The position numbers and the translations under genes were made by a program. Shown in pieces: positions 40,801 through 55,456 of a DNA stretch of 64,000 nt. Each line of letters opens with the position of its first letter. Within the stretch, counting starts at the first letter, position 1. This DNA comes from Chondrosia reniformis (Eukaryota > Porifera > Demospongiae > Chondrillida > Chondrillidae), in the NCBI GenBank assembly GCA_947172415.1, contig OX359190.1:372001-436000 (forward strand), read 5' to 3'. The notes beneath the pieces were generated by a model. The model saw only the letters and a program-made list of their open reading frames with translations. It was not told where the DNA came from and made no database searches.

Positions 40801-43306
40801 TTAGACAAACTGATCCGGATCATCGTCATCGTCGTACGTTTCATACTGTGCATCACCGCTAAATGCTGCACTGCTAGTGCCACGCCCACTGTCAGAGTCA
40901 AGTGTTGGTTCTGTCTTGAGAGTGGAGCTGTCATCGTCCCCTTCATCACCTTCTCTTGCAGGATCCATCTGTAGCTGGGTGATGGGTGGACGGGTCCTCC
41001 TGACAGGGTTGTTCCAAGGCTGCGGTGGCTCCGCCTCCTTGTCAAAGGTAGGGTTTGCTGTTCCTCCATCACCATCACCAAACACTGGGTTCTGACGTAA
41101 CGTGTTCCCTGGTGTGTTTTTCCTCCTGAACAACAAGAATGAGGAGAGTGTTAATAATCGCACAAAGATATTATGACAATCGATCACTGGTTGTTAAATG
41201 TTTCCAGGTATACCAATGTATATACCAATATGGTAGAGTGTTAAGGAAACTATATAATATGACACCTATTTATTTATATACCAGATCTACACACAATAAC
41301 ATCATGTATGTCTCATACATTGACTATGTTTGGATATTGCACTGTTAAGGTGATTATAGCAACTTGATGGTATAGCCTATAGCAAGGTAACAAAGGTATC
41401 ACAGCCGAGAGGTGATAGCTAATACAGTTATAGTTGGAGTATGTCTACGTGATATATGGAGATCATTACCAGATGTACCTACTGACCTGTAAACAACTGG
41501 CTGGTCTCTGTCTTCTCTGAGCCGACGATGAGCTATTGGCTGGGTTTTGGTGAACTTTACAATGTACACTACTAAAGCAACTGATGCTATGACTAGTGAA
41601 ATGAACACAGTTCCTAGCACACTGCAGACAACAATGACCACTGTAGAGAAAACGATGTTATGTTAGGGGTAGGGAGAGGAGATGAGAGAGGAAGAGGGAG
41701 AGGGGGAGGAGATGGGGAGAGGGAGGGTGAGGAGATGGGGAGAGAGAGAGGAGATGAGAGAGGGGGAGGGAGAGAGAGGGAGAGGGGGAGGAGATGGGGA
41801 GAGGGAGGGGGAGATGAGAGAGGGGGAGGGAGAGGGAGAGAGAGGGGGAGAGGAAACACTCTTCACTTATGGACACTTACCAATAACTGTTTGGGACAGT
41901 CCAGTGTCTAAAGGAGAAAAAAGAATATTATTGTATACTGGCACAGTTGAGATTATCGTGAGCTTGAGGTGATATCTATCACATTCTCCTGCAATGACTC
42001 ACCTCTCTGACAGGAGGACCCACTGAGAATGAAACCTTCCTTGCATTGCAGGCAGTTATCCTGGGAATTACATTTTGTGCACTCTCTTGTAGTGCATGCT
42101 AAAGGAAACAGAGATCAGATGCCATCAGATACCGTAACGACAATTCACTCAACAAGATAATGTCAGTGTTGTGATAAAACTATTTGTTCACTATATTTCA
42201 TTGAGAAGATCTGATTCATCTTCACTTTTGTAACACTTTCTTTTGTTTGCTGTTAAGAGTCGCATTCCTCAATCAAATAATTATTGAGGAGAATTACATA
42301 TTTATCACTATATATTTAGATATATTGTCAAGTGTTCCATTAATGATTCAAGAGGTGCAGTATGAGCCTCAATACAATATTTCAGTGTGTCCTCATGCAA
42401 TGCCAGATTAATGATATTCATAGACAGCCCAACCACACATAAATTTACTCCCACACTTCATTAAAAGATATTCATTATGTGATGGAATGTGCAACTCTGC
42501 ATGATACTCAATCATACAACAAATATGCAAAGGAGCTCAGCTCTGGTCATGATGAAAATGGTAAATGGTAAACTGACCACAGATGCTCAAGTCAGGATTA
42601 GAATTGTTTATTTATTACAACTTTAAACTGAAATAATTGTATTCAGTCTTTAAATGTCAGAAGTTTGTATACAATTTCAATATACTGCACAACTAACTAA
42701 TACCATTTAGTTATTAATAGTTGCCATTCGTCCTCAATTTTAAAGGTTAGATTAATATTCCCTTAGATCTACACAGCAACTTAGTCTGCAAGTGAATTGA
42801 ACTGGAGCTGTCGTACAAGTGACAATCAAATCTCTACATATATACGTGATACATGCATTAAATAGTCACCTTACAATACCTACAATATATAGGTGCATAA
42901 TTAAACACTGCTGCAGTGACTCACGAATGCAGTGTCCAATAGCCTCAGTTCCCTGAGCTGTCTGATCGCACTGGCTGCACCCTCCAATGGAGCTGTTTGC
43001 GTACGTCACAGAAGCAGAACGACTAAACCCTTTATGATTCCATCCTGCATTCTCAAGACTCGTGTTGGAGTTGCAGGTAAAGTCTATAAGATAATCTTCT
43101 ATAAAAGCTGTAGCCTCAACGTATACGGGTTGGTCGTTGAGTATAGCGATACAAGGATAGGTAGCAAATTTATCCGTCGCATTAACACCACCAATAACAG
43201 TAGCATTCATTCTTACAAAGCTAAGATCTATGAACTTTTCGCACGGATTGGGTTGCGCTTGAACGCAAGTGAAGGCTAGGAACAGAGCGAGGAGAAGCAG
43301 CTTCAT
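40801..43306 (-). CDS. Type I membrane protein with Cys-rich ectodomain (327 aa), unassigned
   Basis: Five exons on the minus strand: 42925-43306, 42003-42098, 41881-41907, 41487-41640 and 40801-41125. They splice in frame to 327 residues. Seen: signal peptide MKLLLLALFLAFTCVQA; a ~110-residue ectodomain with N-glycosylation sites; a short Cys-rich segment (CTTRECTKCNSQDNCLQC) like furin or EGF-type modules; a transmembrane helix (VFISLVIASVALVVYIV); and a cytoplasmic tail with two NPxF motifs (NPVF, NPTF) and an acidic end (DDDDDPDQF). NPxF motifs often bind PTB or clathrin adaptors, so an endocytosed receptor is plausible. The family was not recognised. The start is the ATG at 43306; an in-frame GTG upstream is not needed. 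Confidence 0.8.
41655..41860. repeat. GA-rich (sense CT-rich) tract in membrane-protein intron
   Basis: Irregular (GGGAGAG)n sequence on the plus strand, hence pyrimidine-rich in the gene's sense, lying just upstream of the exon at 41487-41640. It extends the acceptor's polypyrimidine tract. Confidence 0.7.
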
Positions 43307-43358
43307 CTTGACCGGCACACCCTATTCTGGTTAGGGGGCGTGACTCTTGGGGAACAAT
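43307..43358. promoter_or_regulatory. Compact bidirectional promoter region
   Basis: Only 52 bp separate the start codon of the minus-strand membrane protein (43306) from that of RNF14 (43359). The 5' UTRs must overlap or be extremely short, and both genes must use promoter elements inside or across each other's transcribed region. Confidence 0.6.
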
Positions 43359-44681
43359 ATGGCGTCGCGAGACACAAGCTTGGAAGACGAGATTGAATTT
43401 CTACAAAGTTTTTATCCTTCAGAGGAAGAGTTTAGTTGGGATGCAAATAACAGACATGGTTCTGTTTGCGTAACAATAGAGGCGGATGGCGGTCTAGATG
43501 TCAGCGTCCAATGGAACAGCTACCCCTTGGAGGGTCATATCCGAGCTCACCTGCTCTACCTCCCGCCAGTTACCCTCTCCTTCTCCCTGCCCCACGGGTA
43601 TCCTCACTCTTGTCCGCCCACGTATACTTTGAGATCCAACTGGCTCAACTTTATCTCATTATCGCAGTTGTGCAAGAAGCTTGATGAGATGTGGGTGGAA
43701 GGTCAAGTGGTCCTGTATGACTGGATCCAGTTCATTTCCGCTGAATCTTTAGATTATCTCTCCATCAGGTCTCCTTACATCATCGATGTCCTGGATCCCT
43801 TCATTGTCCCTCTGGATGTTTGGGATGAACGTGCCATCCAGGATATCTCTGACCCCGCCTCCCTCCTGCCACGCCTCCTTGAGGAGAGCACTCTGAGAAC
43901 GGAAAAGCTCTTTCTCTCTCAGAGGATACAGTGCGAGTTGTGTTGTGAGACAGTGGATGGGTCCAAATGTTGCAGACTATCTTCCTGCGGCCACATATTC
44001 TGCACCTCTTGTATAATCAGATATACCACTGTACGTATCGACAGCGGTCACATCAGCCAAGTCAAGTGTCCCTCCAGCAGGTGTGATCAAGTTGTATCTC
44101 ATAAACTCCTGCAGACAATTTTACCAAAAGAATTGTTTTGTAAATTTGACCACCTCTTGTTGCAAAAGTCACTTGATCAAATGGAGGACGTGGCCTACTG
44201 TCCCCGCCCATCCTGTCACCATGCCAACCTGCGTGACAAAAACTCTGATGCAGTTATATGTGACAATTGTAGATTTTGTTTTTGTGTTTTGTGTCGAAAG
44301 TGCTGGCATGGCAAAGAAACTGGCTGTAAGATCCCAGAGGAGGAGTTTGAGGATATTCGCTTGCGGTATGAAAGTGGCAGCCAATCAGAGAAGGAGGCTT
44401 TGGAGAAAAAGTATGGAAAGAAACTTAAAACTACTTTGGAAATGTTGGCCACTGAAGATTGGATCAATAGCAATGCCAAGCACTGCCCGTGGTGCAAGGC
44501 CACCTGTGAGAAGGTAGACGGTTGCAACAAGATGACTTGTGGATCTTGCAGCAGATACTTTTGCTGGATTTGTTTGGAGAAGTTGGGATCTGCAAACCCA
44601 TATCGTCATTTTGCTTTTAAAGTTGGAAAATGTTCGGGGAAGTTGTTTGAGGGTTCAATAATGTCAGATATTGAAGATTGA
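43359..44681 (+). CDS. RNF14: RNF14-type RBR E3 ubiquitin ligase (440 aa, single exon)
   Basis: RING-between-RING ubiquitin ligase resembling RNF14/ARA54. An N-terminal RWD domain occupies roughly residues 8-130 (LEDEIEFLQSFYPSEEEF; HGYPHSCPP). RING1 begins near residue 189 (CELCCETVDG...CGHIFCTSCI). An IBR region follows (CPRPSCHHANLRD; FCFCVLCRKCWHG). RING2 starts near 373 (HCPWCKATCEKVDGCNKMTC), with the likely catalytic Cys at about residue 394 in KMTC, then the RNF14-like ANPYRHF. Length is close to human RNF14 (474). The start chosen is the ATG of MASRDTS; a longer frame would need TTG. The gene lacks introns, unlike its neighbours, and shares a 52-bp promoter gap with the divergent gene. 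Confidence 0.92.
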   Translation: MASRDTSLEDEIEFLQSFYPSEEEFSWDANNRHGSVCVTIEADGGLDVSVQWNSYPLEGHIRAHLLYLPPVTLSFSLPHGYPHSCPPTYTLRSNWLNFISLSQLCKKLDEMWVEGQVVLYDWIQFISAESLDYLSIRSPYIIDVLDPFIVPLDVWDERAIQDISDPASLLPRLLEESTLRTEKLFLSQRIQCELCCETVDGSKCCRLSSCGHIFCTSCIIRYTTVRIDSGHISQVKCPSSRCDQVVSHKLLQTILPKELFCKFDHLLLQKSLDQMEDVAYCPRPSCHHANLRDKNSDAVICDNCRFCFCVLCRKCWHGKETGCKIPEEEFEDIRLRYESGSQSEKEALEKKYGKKLKTTLEMLATEDWINSNAKHCPWCKATCEKVDGCNKMTCGSCSRYFCWICLEKLGSANPYRHFAFKVGKCSGKLFEGSIMSDIED

Positions 44682-44968
44682 ATAAATTAGTACTTTTCAA
44701 TTTTAATTCATTTTCACACAATATATCTCATTTTGATATAAAATATAAATCCAATCAAACTGGTACATACATGCAAACGTATACGGACTGAACAGTGAAC
44801 TTTTGTAATATTAAATTTTATACTTACAGTATTTTATATAATATTACATTAGCTACAAATAATATTAACACATAGTTTCATAGAGAACTTATTTTCATAT
44901 ATAAAAAGGTTTGATTAATTCCAAATATAGAATTTGTAAAATGTTTCTTTTGACAGATTTTTCAGGTC
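44682..44968. other. Intergenic spacer between convergent genes
   Basis: AT-rich 287 bp between the 3' ends of RNF14 and the R3HDM-like gene. It must contain both polyadenylation regions; no other signal stands out. Confidence 0.4.
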
Positions 44969-49860
<4,892 letters not shown>

Positions 49861-51489
49861 GACAACCTAACTGTGAATGTGCTAAAAGCTATAGAAATAC
49901 AATGTTCCAAACTGAACTTTGAAAACTGAAATGGAAATCAGAACACTACTGTACAACGTGACACTCAAATAAAATCCAAAATGTCCTACAAAATTGAAAT
50001 AAAAAACAATCAAATTTGGACTGTCACAATTAACAATCAACTATATACAGTACAATGGAGATCAGAGAGAAGTAAAGGCCCGGGCACTTATCTAAGAAGA
50101 CACAATAATTATTGCATGAGCTCGTTATCCAATTCCTCACAATGTATTCTCCACTCCGGTCACACTTCAAACAACATCTCCAACGTCCTTGCCAATCTGC
50201 GGAGAGAGAGAGAGTGGCTATCACACAGAATAATCTTAGAGCACTCTTTTCCTTCCCAAGCTACGTTGTGTGCACATAAGGTACACATACAAACGTAATA
50301 GATCGAACATTCTCATGATTGTAACAATACATTATATTTGATATCAGCAAGGAATTCACAATCCTTTGACAACAAAAGTGAGTTCAAATGATGTAATGAT
50401 TGATTAATGAATTGATCCAGTTACTGCTCCAATGGCAGGTCAGAGAAGCCATATCTAATCCAATGGCTCCATCCTATGCCTTGATAATCACAGACTTGAG
50501 CTCAGAAAAGATTATTACTTTAATCCAATATAATTAGCTGTTAATTTGTCCGTTGTTACTATTAAGTACCTCTTTTTTACTTTATTGATGAGCATACAAT
50601 TCTTTCAGTGTACAAAACTAGAGAAAGACCAGCTGGTAAGTACTTACAACTAGTTCTGATACGCTTTCATTGAATACATTTTGACTGCAAATAAATACTT
50701 TCAAAAGGAACCCTTTATTTCAAACAAATGGAAATTAAAATGGCCGATGGCTACGATATTGATTTCTCTAAAAACACATTTTGTATTGATTACTTTGAGC
50801 ATACCCTTTTACAGTTAGTATACGGTTGAAATGGTTTTATATTTTTATTGAATGAATGATTTAATAGAAAATGCACTTTACAAATCTTCTCTAAACTCGA
50901 AACATGACACTATAAATCTAGAAACATGACATGATTAATACAAACAAGATGGACAACAGATGGTAACACATTTAATCATGTGACCAACGTTATCATGAAC
51001 TTTTTGGAGGTAAATCAATTACAAATATACTACACGTACAGTGCACGCCAGAAATGAGGCAACAGTTTGTGCCATCAACGGGTACAGCCGTAAATCATAA
51101 AATGGTAAACGAAACTGTATCAAATGACAAAAAATTAACGCGTCATTAACATAAACACAATTTTTTCTTACAAAATGATTCGACGGGAAACTTTATCCAA
51201 AATGTCCCAATATCTTGTCTGTCGACACGAAACAACAGAAGAACGAATGCGGTCTCCCTTTCACTTTTAACACTTCAAGAGGGAGGCCATTTTGAAATTG
51301 GTCGGTGACGTCATCAATGATCTAATTACTGGTGAATGTCGTAATACTAGGGAATCCCCGTGGACAAACCCAAAAGCGAACACTTGCAGACGCGACCTGC
51401 TTCTCCAAACAGAATCGATGACCTAGTGAATACAGGACCTATGGACTATGCCAGTATTGCATTGCAAGGAAAAGATGGCCAGTTGGAGA
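49861..51489. other. Intergenic region upstream of the R3HDM-like gene
   Basis: 1.6 kb without a confident gene. The minus strand has an exon-like stretch at about 50030-50200 preceded by a good acceptor (ctctctccgcag), but every frame has stops, so it may be a 5' UTR exon of the R3HDM-like gene. The end near 51200-51400 is less AT-rich and could hold a promoter. Otherwise nothing is seen. Confidence 0.4.
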
Positions 51490-51494
51490 AGTAG

Positions 51495-51600
51495 AAGGAG
51501 AAAACTCTTGTATCCTCATCAAAAGCTCTCACTAGATTTAGTTCCCTATAGGCCTTTACTCTAGAGTAGATGCAGCATGTAAGATGGTGTGTTAGACTAT
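51495..51600. mobile_element. Solo arm of the CDK-intron foldback element
   Basis: About 90 bp match the reverse complement of the right arm at 38775-38865, including tccctataggccttt and tatcctcatcaaaagctc. No second arm is found nearby, so it is a partial copy of the same dispersed element. Confidence 0.65.
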
Positions 51601-51724
51601 TCATATATTCATTTTGGAATAATTTTGTATACATACATGTAATTAACATGAAGTGATGTCAAATATACGTATTCCCTTTACTGAATAGTCCCATATATAT
51701 ACTGAATAGTGACATATATAAATA

Positions 51725-53595
51725 TTATGAAGTTGCAACAAAAGTATTTTTCAGTCTTTTCTGTTTCATGCGAGCAGGAGGGACTTTCCCTGCCAGTCTC
51801 CATGACGACCCACTATCAGCGAGGTGTCTCTCCATCACTATATAGTCCACCACCTCTCTGGGGTGGGTGGGGTCTCCCTTGTGGACCGTTCCAGTCTTAT
51901 CATACACAGCAAATATCTGCAGCGTTTTAGAATTGTACATCTCAATAGGTTTACATGGCAACAGAGATAATTACAGGGTTTACCTGTTTACTGCAGATTC
52001 TGACCAACACTTGAGCAAATATATTTTCCTTTGTAGAAAGAGGAGCTAATTTGGCAGCCAATACGCGTGGGCGGTCCAATTCTTCCAACATTTTCCACGC
52101 AAATACTTTTGAGCCAAACTCATGACGTAAACTCTAAAGAAAGGAGGTTGTACTCTGACCTTTGTACCCTGACCCCTCCATGACTGCAATCACCCCTCAA
52201 AACTCACATAGAAAGCATTTTCAGTTGATAATCTTCTCAAAGTTGGTTTGTCCTTATTTTGCAATGCAGCATTCACAGCCACAAACATGTCACATGACAT
52301 CCTGGCAAACTCAATAGTTCTAAATGGATCCATCTTCCTCAAGCTTCTCCTAATGACTGCAATACTGTACAGAGTGTTGAGAGAGTCCTTAAACGAGCTC
52401 CAGAAGTGAGACCTTCCCTGTAGACAAGGAGAGGGAGAGAAGAGGGAGAGGGAAGAGGGAGAGGGAAGAGGGAGAGGGAAGAGGGAGAGAGAAGAGGGAG
52501 AGAGAAGAGGAGAGAGAAGAGGAGAGAGAAGAGGAGAGAGAAGAGGAGAGAGAAGAGGAGAGAGAAGAGGAGAGAGAAGAGGAGAGAGAAGAGGGAGAGA
52601 GAAGAGGAGAGATATAAACCATTTCGGAGCAGACATATTAAGCAACCACTATTTAGGATTTTTATTTTTTTGGACTAACAATGATTGCTGATGACATGCG
52701 GTATTAAAGAGAAAAGATTGTTTATAAAAACATTAGTCTTTACAACATATAAACTGAAGGTCTCCATCAAATGGAAATGGTTTATTACAATAGATCTCTT
52801 TATACGTACATATATATAGATTAGATTTTGAAATTGATTTAAGTTGAAAATAATTGCATGTTTAGAAGTATTTACTGTCTTAATAATAACAATAAAATGA
52901 ATAATAACTAGTTAGTAAACAATTAAATGTACTTTACAGTGTACAAGAGCTGATGTGGTCACTTCTGCATTAACTAACTGCTTTGTAAAGCAAGCTAGGT
53001 CTCTCCTTCTTCTCCAATGGTGCCTCCTCAAATAACAATGTTCCTACATTGTCAACATTTCAGAAAAAAAGTTTAAAAATTTAAATCTATTGAAATTAGA
53101 TAACTCAGACATTCAAACTATTAAGCAATATTCACCAAACAATCATTACATGGATGGACTCACAAAAGATCAAGATGAAGACAAAGATTCCCAGATAGAT
53201 GTGACACTCTCAGATCTCTGTCTAGTCACATATCACGTGACATCTAGCACACATCACGTGATATCTAGCACACAGTGCAAACCGAGGTGCAAACGCTACG
53301 TACCTAAAGATTTCATTGTCAGCGGACGTTCCATTGCCAGCAATCTTTCTGATTCTGTCTGCAGCTTCACTTTGCGATGTTTGGCGGCTTGTTCTCGTTG
53401 CTTTTTCAATTCCCTAGCGGCGTGTGGATCCCTCGATATCCCGCCAAATCCTTTCTTTGTCCGTACCTGCTGCACTTGCAACGAGGCAGACAAGCGCACT
53501 CTACCGCAATAAAGCAATCCATTAGTAGTCAAACCATTCCTCGCTAAGATTTGGTTCTGAGCAATCAATGTAATGAGGTGGGGTGTGGCGGCCAT
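51725..53595 (-). CDS. MRPL45: Mitochondrial ribosomal protein mL45 (310 aa)
   Basis: Protein of the mitochondrial large ribosomal subunit, a Tim44-like fold at the exit tunnel that anchors the ribosome to the inner membrane. Exons 53304-53595, 52979-53043, 52208-52417, 51984-52133 and 51725-51940 splice in frame to 310 residues (human MRPL45 is 306). Seen: a basic N-terminus with VRTKKGFGG, matching VRTKKRF of the family; the central MFVAVNAALQNKDKPTLRRLSTENAF; and the C-terminal IFAVYDKTG...VVDYIVMERHL. The last exon could instead start at 51916, eight codons shorter and in the same frame. The divergent ACBD5 gene begins 17 bp upstream. Confidence 0.9.
52425..52612. repeat. GA-rich (sense CT-rich) tract in MRPL45 intron 2
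   Basis: About sixteen units of gagagaagagg type lie immediately upstream, in sense direction, of the exon 3 acceptor at 52418. They form a polypyrimidine tract of ~190 bases. Confidence 0.85.
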
Positions 53596-53612
53596 TTTAA
53601 GAACATAACAAA
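53596..53612. promoter_or_regulatory. 17-bp gap between divergent start codons
   Basis: Only 17 bases lie between the MRPL45 ATG (ending at 53595, minus strand) and the ACBD5 ATG (53613, plus strand). Transcription of each gene must start inside the other gene's first exon or intron, or with almost no 5' UTR. ACBD5 is peroxisomal and MRPL45 mitochondrial. Confidence 0.55.
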
Positions 53613-55098
53613 ATGGCTACCGTACGAGCAGCAGAAACAGGTGCAAATATTAAAGAAAAATTCGAAAAGGCAGTTTCAGTCATCAAATCTCTTCCTCAAA
53701 AAGGTAAGTTATCATTGAGAGGTAACGTGTATGGAACGCGTATAGTTACAGAAGCGCTATCCTTCCGCAGGTCCGTTTCAGCCGTCCAATGAAGTTAAGC
53801 TAAAGGCGAGTCTTGTCAAAGTGTATTTTGAGAGACGTCACCATATATCACAAACTAACTAATATTCAGTAATTCCAATATTGCAATATTATCACAGTGT
53901 ATTGGTGGTAGATACTTGTGGAAACTGAAGTCACTAGTTGCTGTAATAACACAGTACAGACCAGCTACTGCCGACTTATCAAATGTTTCACGTTTTCTGT
54001 AGTTTTATGCGTTATACAAACAGTCCACAATGGGTCCCTGTGACACAAGTTGTCCCTCCATCTTTGACTATGTTGGGAGAGCCAAGTGGCAGGCGTGGAA
54101 CATGGCAAAGGAGCTGAGCAAGGAGCAGGCGATGCAGCAGTACATTGATGAACTGGGGAAGGTCAGACTGCCCCATGTCACATGACAATCACATGACTTT
54201 AGCTTGCTACTGTAGATAGTGGAGACAATGCCTCAGTCAAATGAGGTTTTGCAGTTTCTTCAAATTATTGGACCATTTTATGAAGAAGTCAGTGAAGAGG
54301 GGGCAGAGTCTAAGGGCGTGTCCAAAGAGCAGTCTACTACAGAGGAGATCCCTGTTAATAAAGAGGGGGCGGAGTCTAAGGGCATGTCCAAAGAGCAGTC
54401 TACTACAGAGGAGATCCCTGTTAATAAAGAGGGGGCGGAGTCTGACACAGGACAAGATGAAGAAGACTATTATGATTCCTTTGATGTACGTGACTTGGAG
54501 AGTGAAGTTGAACGTTCTGAAGTCATTAGACCCAAAATTGCTAAAGTAGGACCAGATGTTGAACAACTGCAGAGGACAGTGGATCGACTGCATGGTGACA
54601 TTCAAGCAATCCTACGTCAACTAAACACTTTAGAAGACCAGCTTAAAATGCACCTAACTTCAGTGAGTCTTGCACAGCCAGACCTGTCAATATGGTAACA
54701 CTAGTGAGTCTTGCACAGCCAGACCTGTCAATATGGTAACACTAGTGAGTCTTGCACAGCCAGACCTGTCAATATGGTAACACTAGTGAGTCTTGCACAG
54801 CCAGACCTGTCAATATGGTAACACTATTGAGTCTTGCACAGCCAGACCTGTCAATATGGTAACACTTGTTATAATATAGCTAAAGCTTTGGAGACAGAAA
54901 TAGAGAATACATTCTTTTTTCCACTTGACCAAGTGTCTCCTCTCCCTTCCCCTGTAGGGTGGGGTTGACAGTGGATCTGAATGGTGTGTTCCATTCATCA
55001 ATGTACCTTGGAGGACATTCGTGCTTGTTATACTGTGGCCATTTTTAATTAGCTTTATACTCAAACTGCTGGGTTATGGAAGAAGGCGGAATCTATAA
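53613..55098 (+). CDS. ACBD5: ACBD5-like tail-anchored acyl-CoA-binding protein (290 aa)
   Basis: Peroxisomal membrane protein binding very-long-chain acyl-CoA. Exons 53613-53703, 53771-53805, 54003-54161, 54216-54662 and 54958-55098 splice in frame. The acyl-CoA-binding domain covers residues ~12-95 (FEKAVSVIKSLPQKG, GPFQPSNEVKLKFYALYKQ, GRAKWQAWNMAKEL). Next comes an acidic region with a tandem 22-residue repeat (ESKGVSKEQSTTEEIPV twice). At about residues 175-185 lies DEEDYYDSFD, a candidate FFAT-like motif for ER tethering through VAP. A coiled coil (EQLQRTVDRLHGDI) and a C-terminal anchor (FVLVILWPFLISFILKLL) ending in GRRRNL follow. Intron 2 uses a GC donor (aag|gcgagt). Duplicated at 59796. 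Confidence 0.9.
54663..54865. repeat. 41-bp splice-donor repeat, ACBD5 intron 4
   Basis: Five units start near 54663, 54704, 54745, 54786 and 54827. Each begins gtgagtcttgcacagcc, the exact start of intron 4, so the exon 4 donor is repeated four more times. The last unit has attgagtc, losing the GT. The duplicate gene has three units (60788-60910). Confidence 0.92.
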
Positions 55099-55456
55099 GC
55101 CCTTCCCAAATTACATATGTACAAGTTTATTTTCATAGCTATTTCTCCATTACTTTATTTAAATTCTTTAATGTATTAAGAAATTAAGTAGAACAACTAT
55201 TTTCATGTACAAATTTTAGTTGTAGAAGTCTTTATTTATTTATTTAATAATTCAAATGCGTGTGTATAATAAAATTAGATTTCTATTATACATGTCCATT
55301 TGTTCATATACAAAAGCATACACTACAATCTATTGATTGCTACATAAACCATAAAGTACCAAAATAGTAACAACTGGACTGATTACTAAAATTAGACAAA
55401 CAACAGACAGATAGAATAAACATTTACCGAATACAGCAACAAGGCGAGGTCTGCAA
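55099..55456. promoter_or_regulatory. ACBD5 3' flank and TRIM-NHL 6 upstream region
   Basis: AT-rich spacer after ACBD5. From ~55310 it is the shared TRIM-NHL upstream sequence (ccataaagtaccaaaatag) leading to the ATG at 55457, here on the plus strand. Confidence 0.5.

Noticed and set aside
43347-43358. Upstream start of RNF14 (four extra residues)
   Set aside because: It would need TTG as start codon; the ATG at 43359 fits the RWD N-terminus.
50030-50224. Coding exon upstream of the R3HDM-like gene
   Set aside because: It has a good acceptor, but all frames carry stops and no protein similarity was recognised. A 5' UTR exon is possible.
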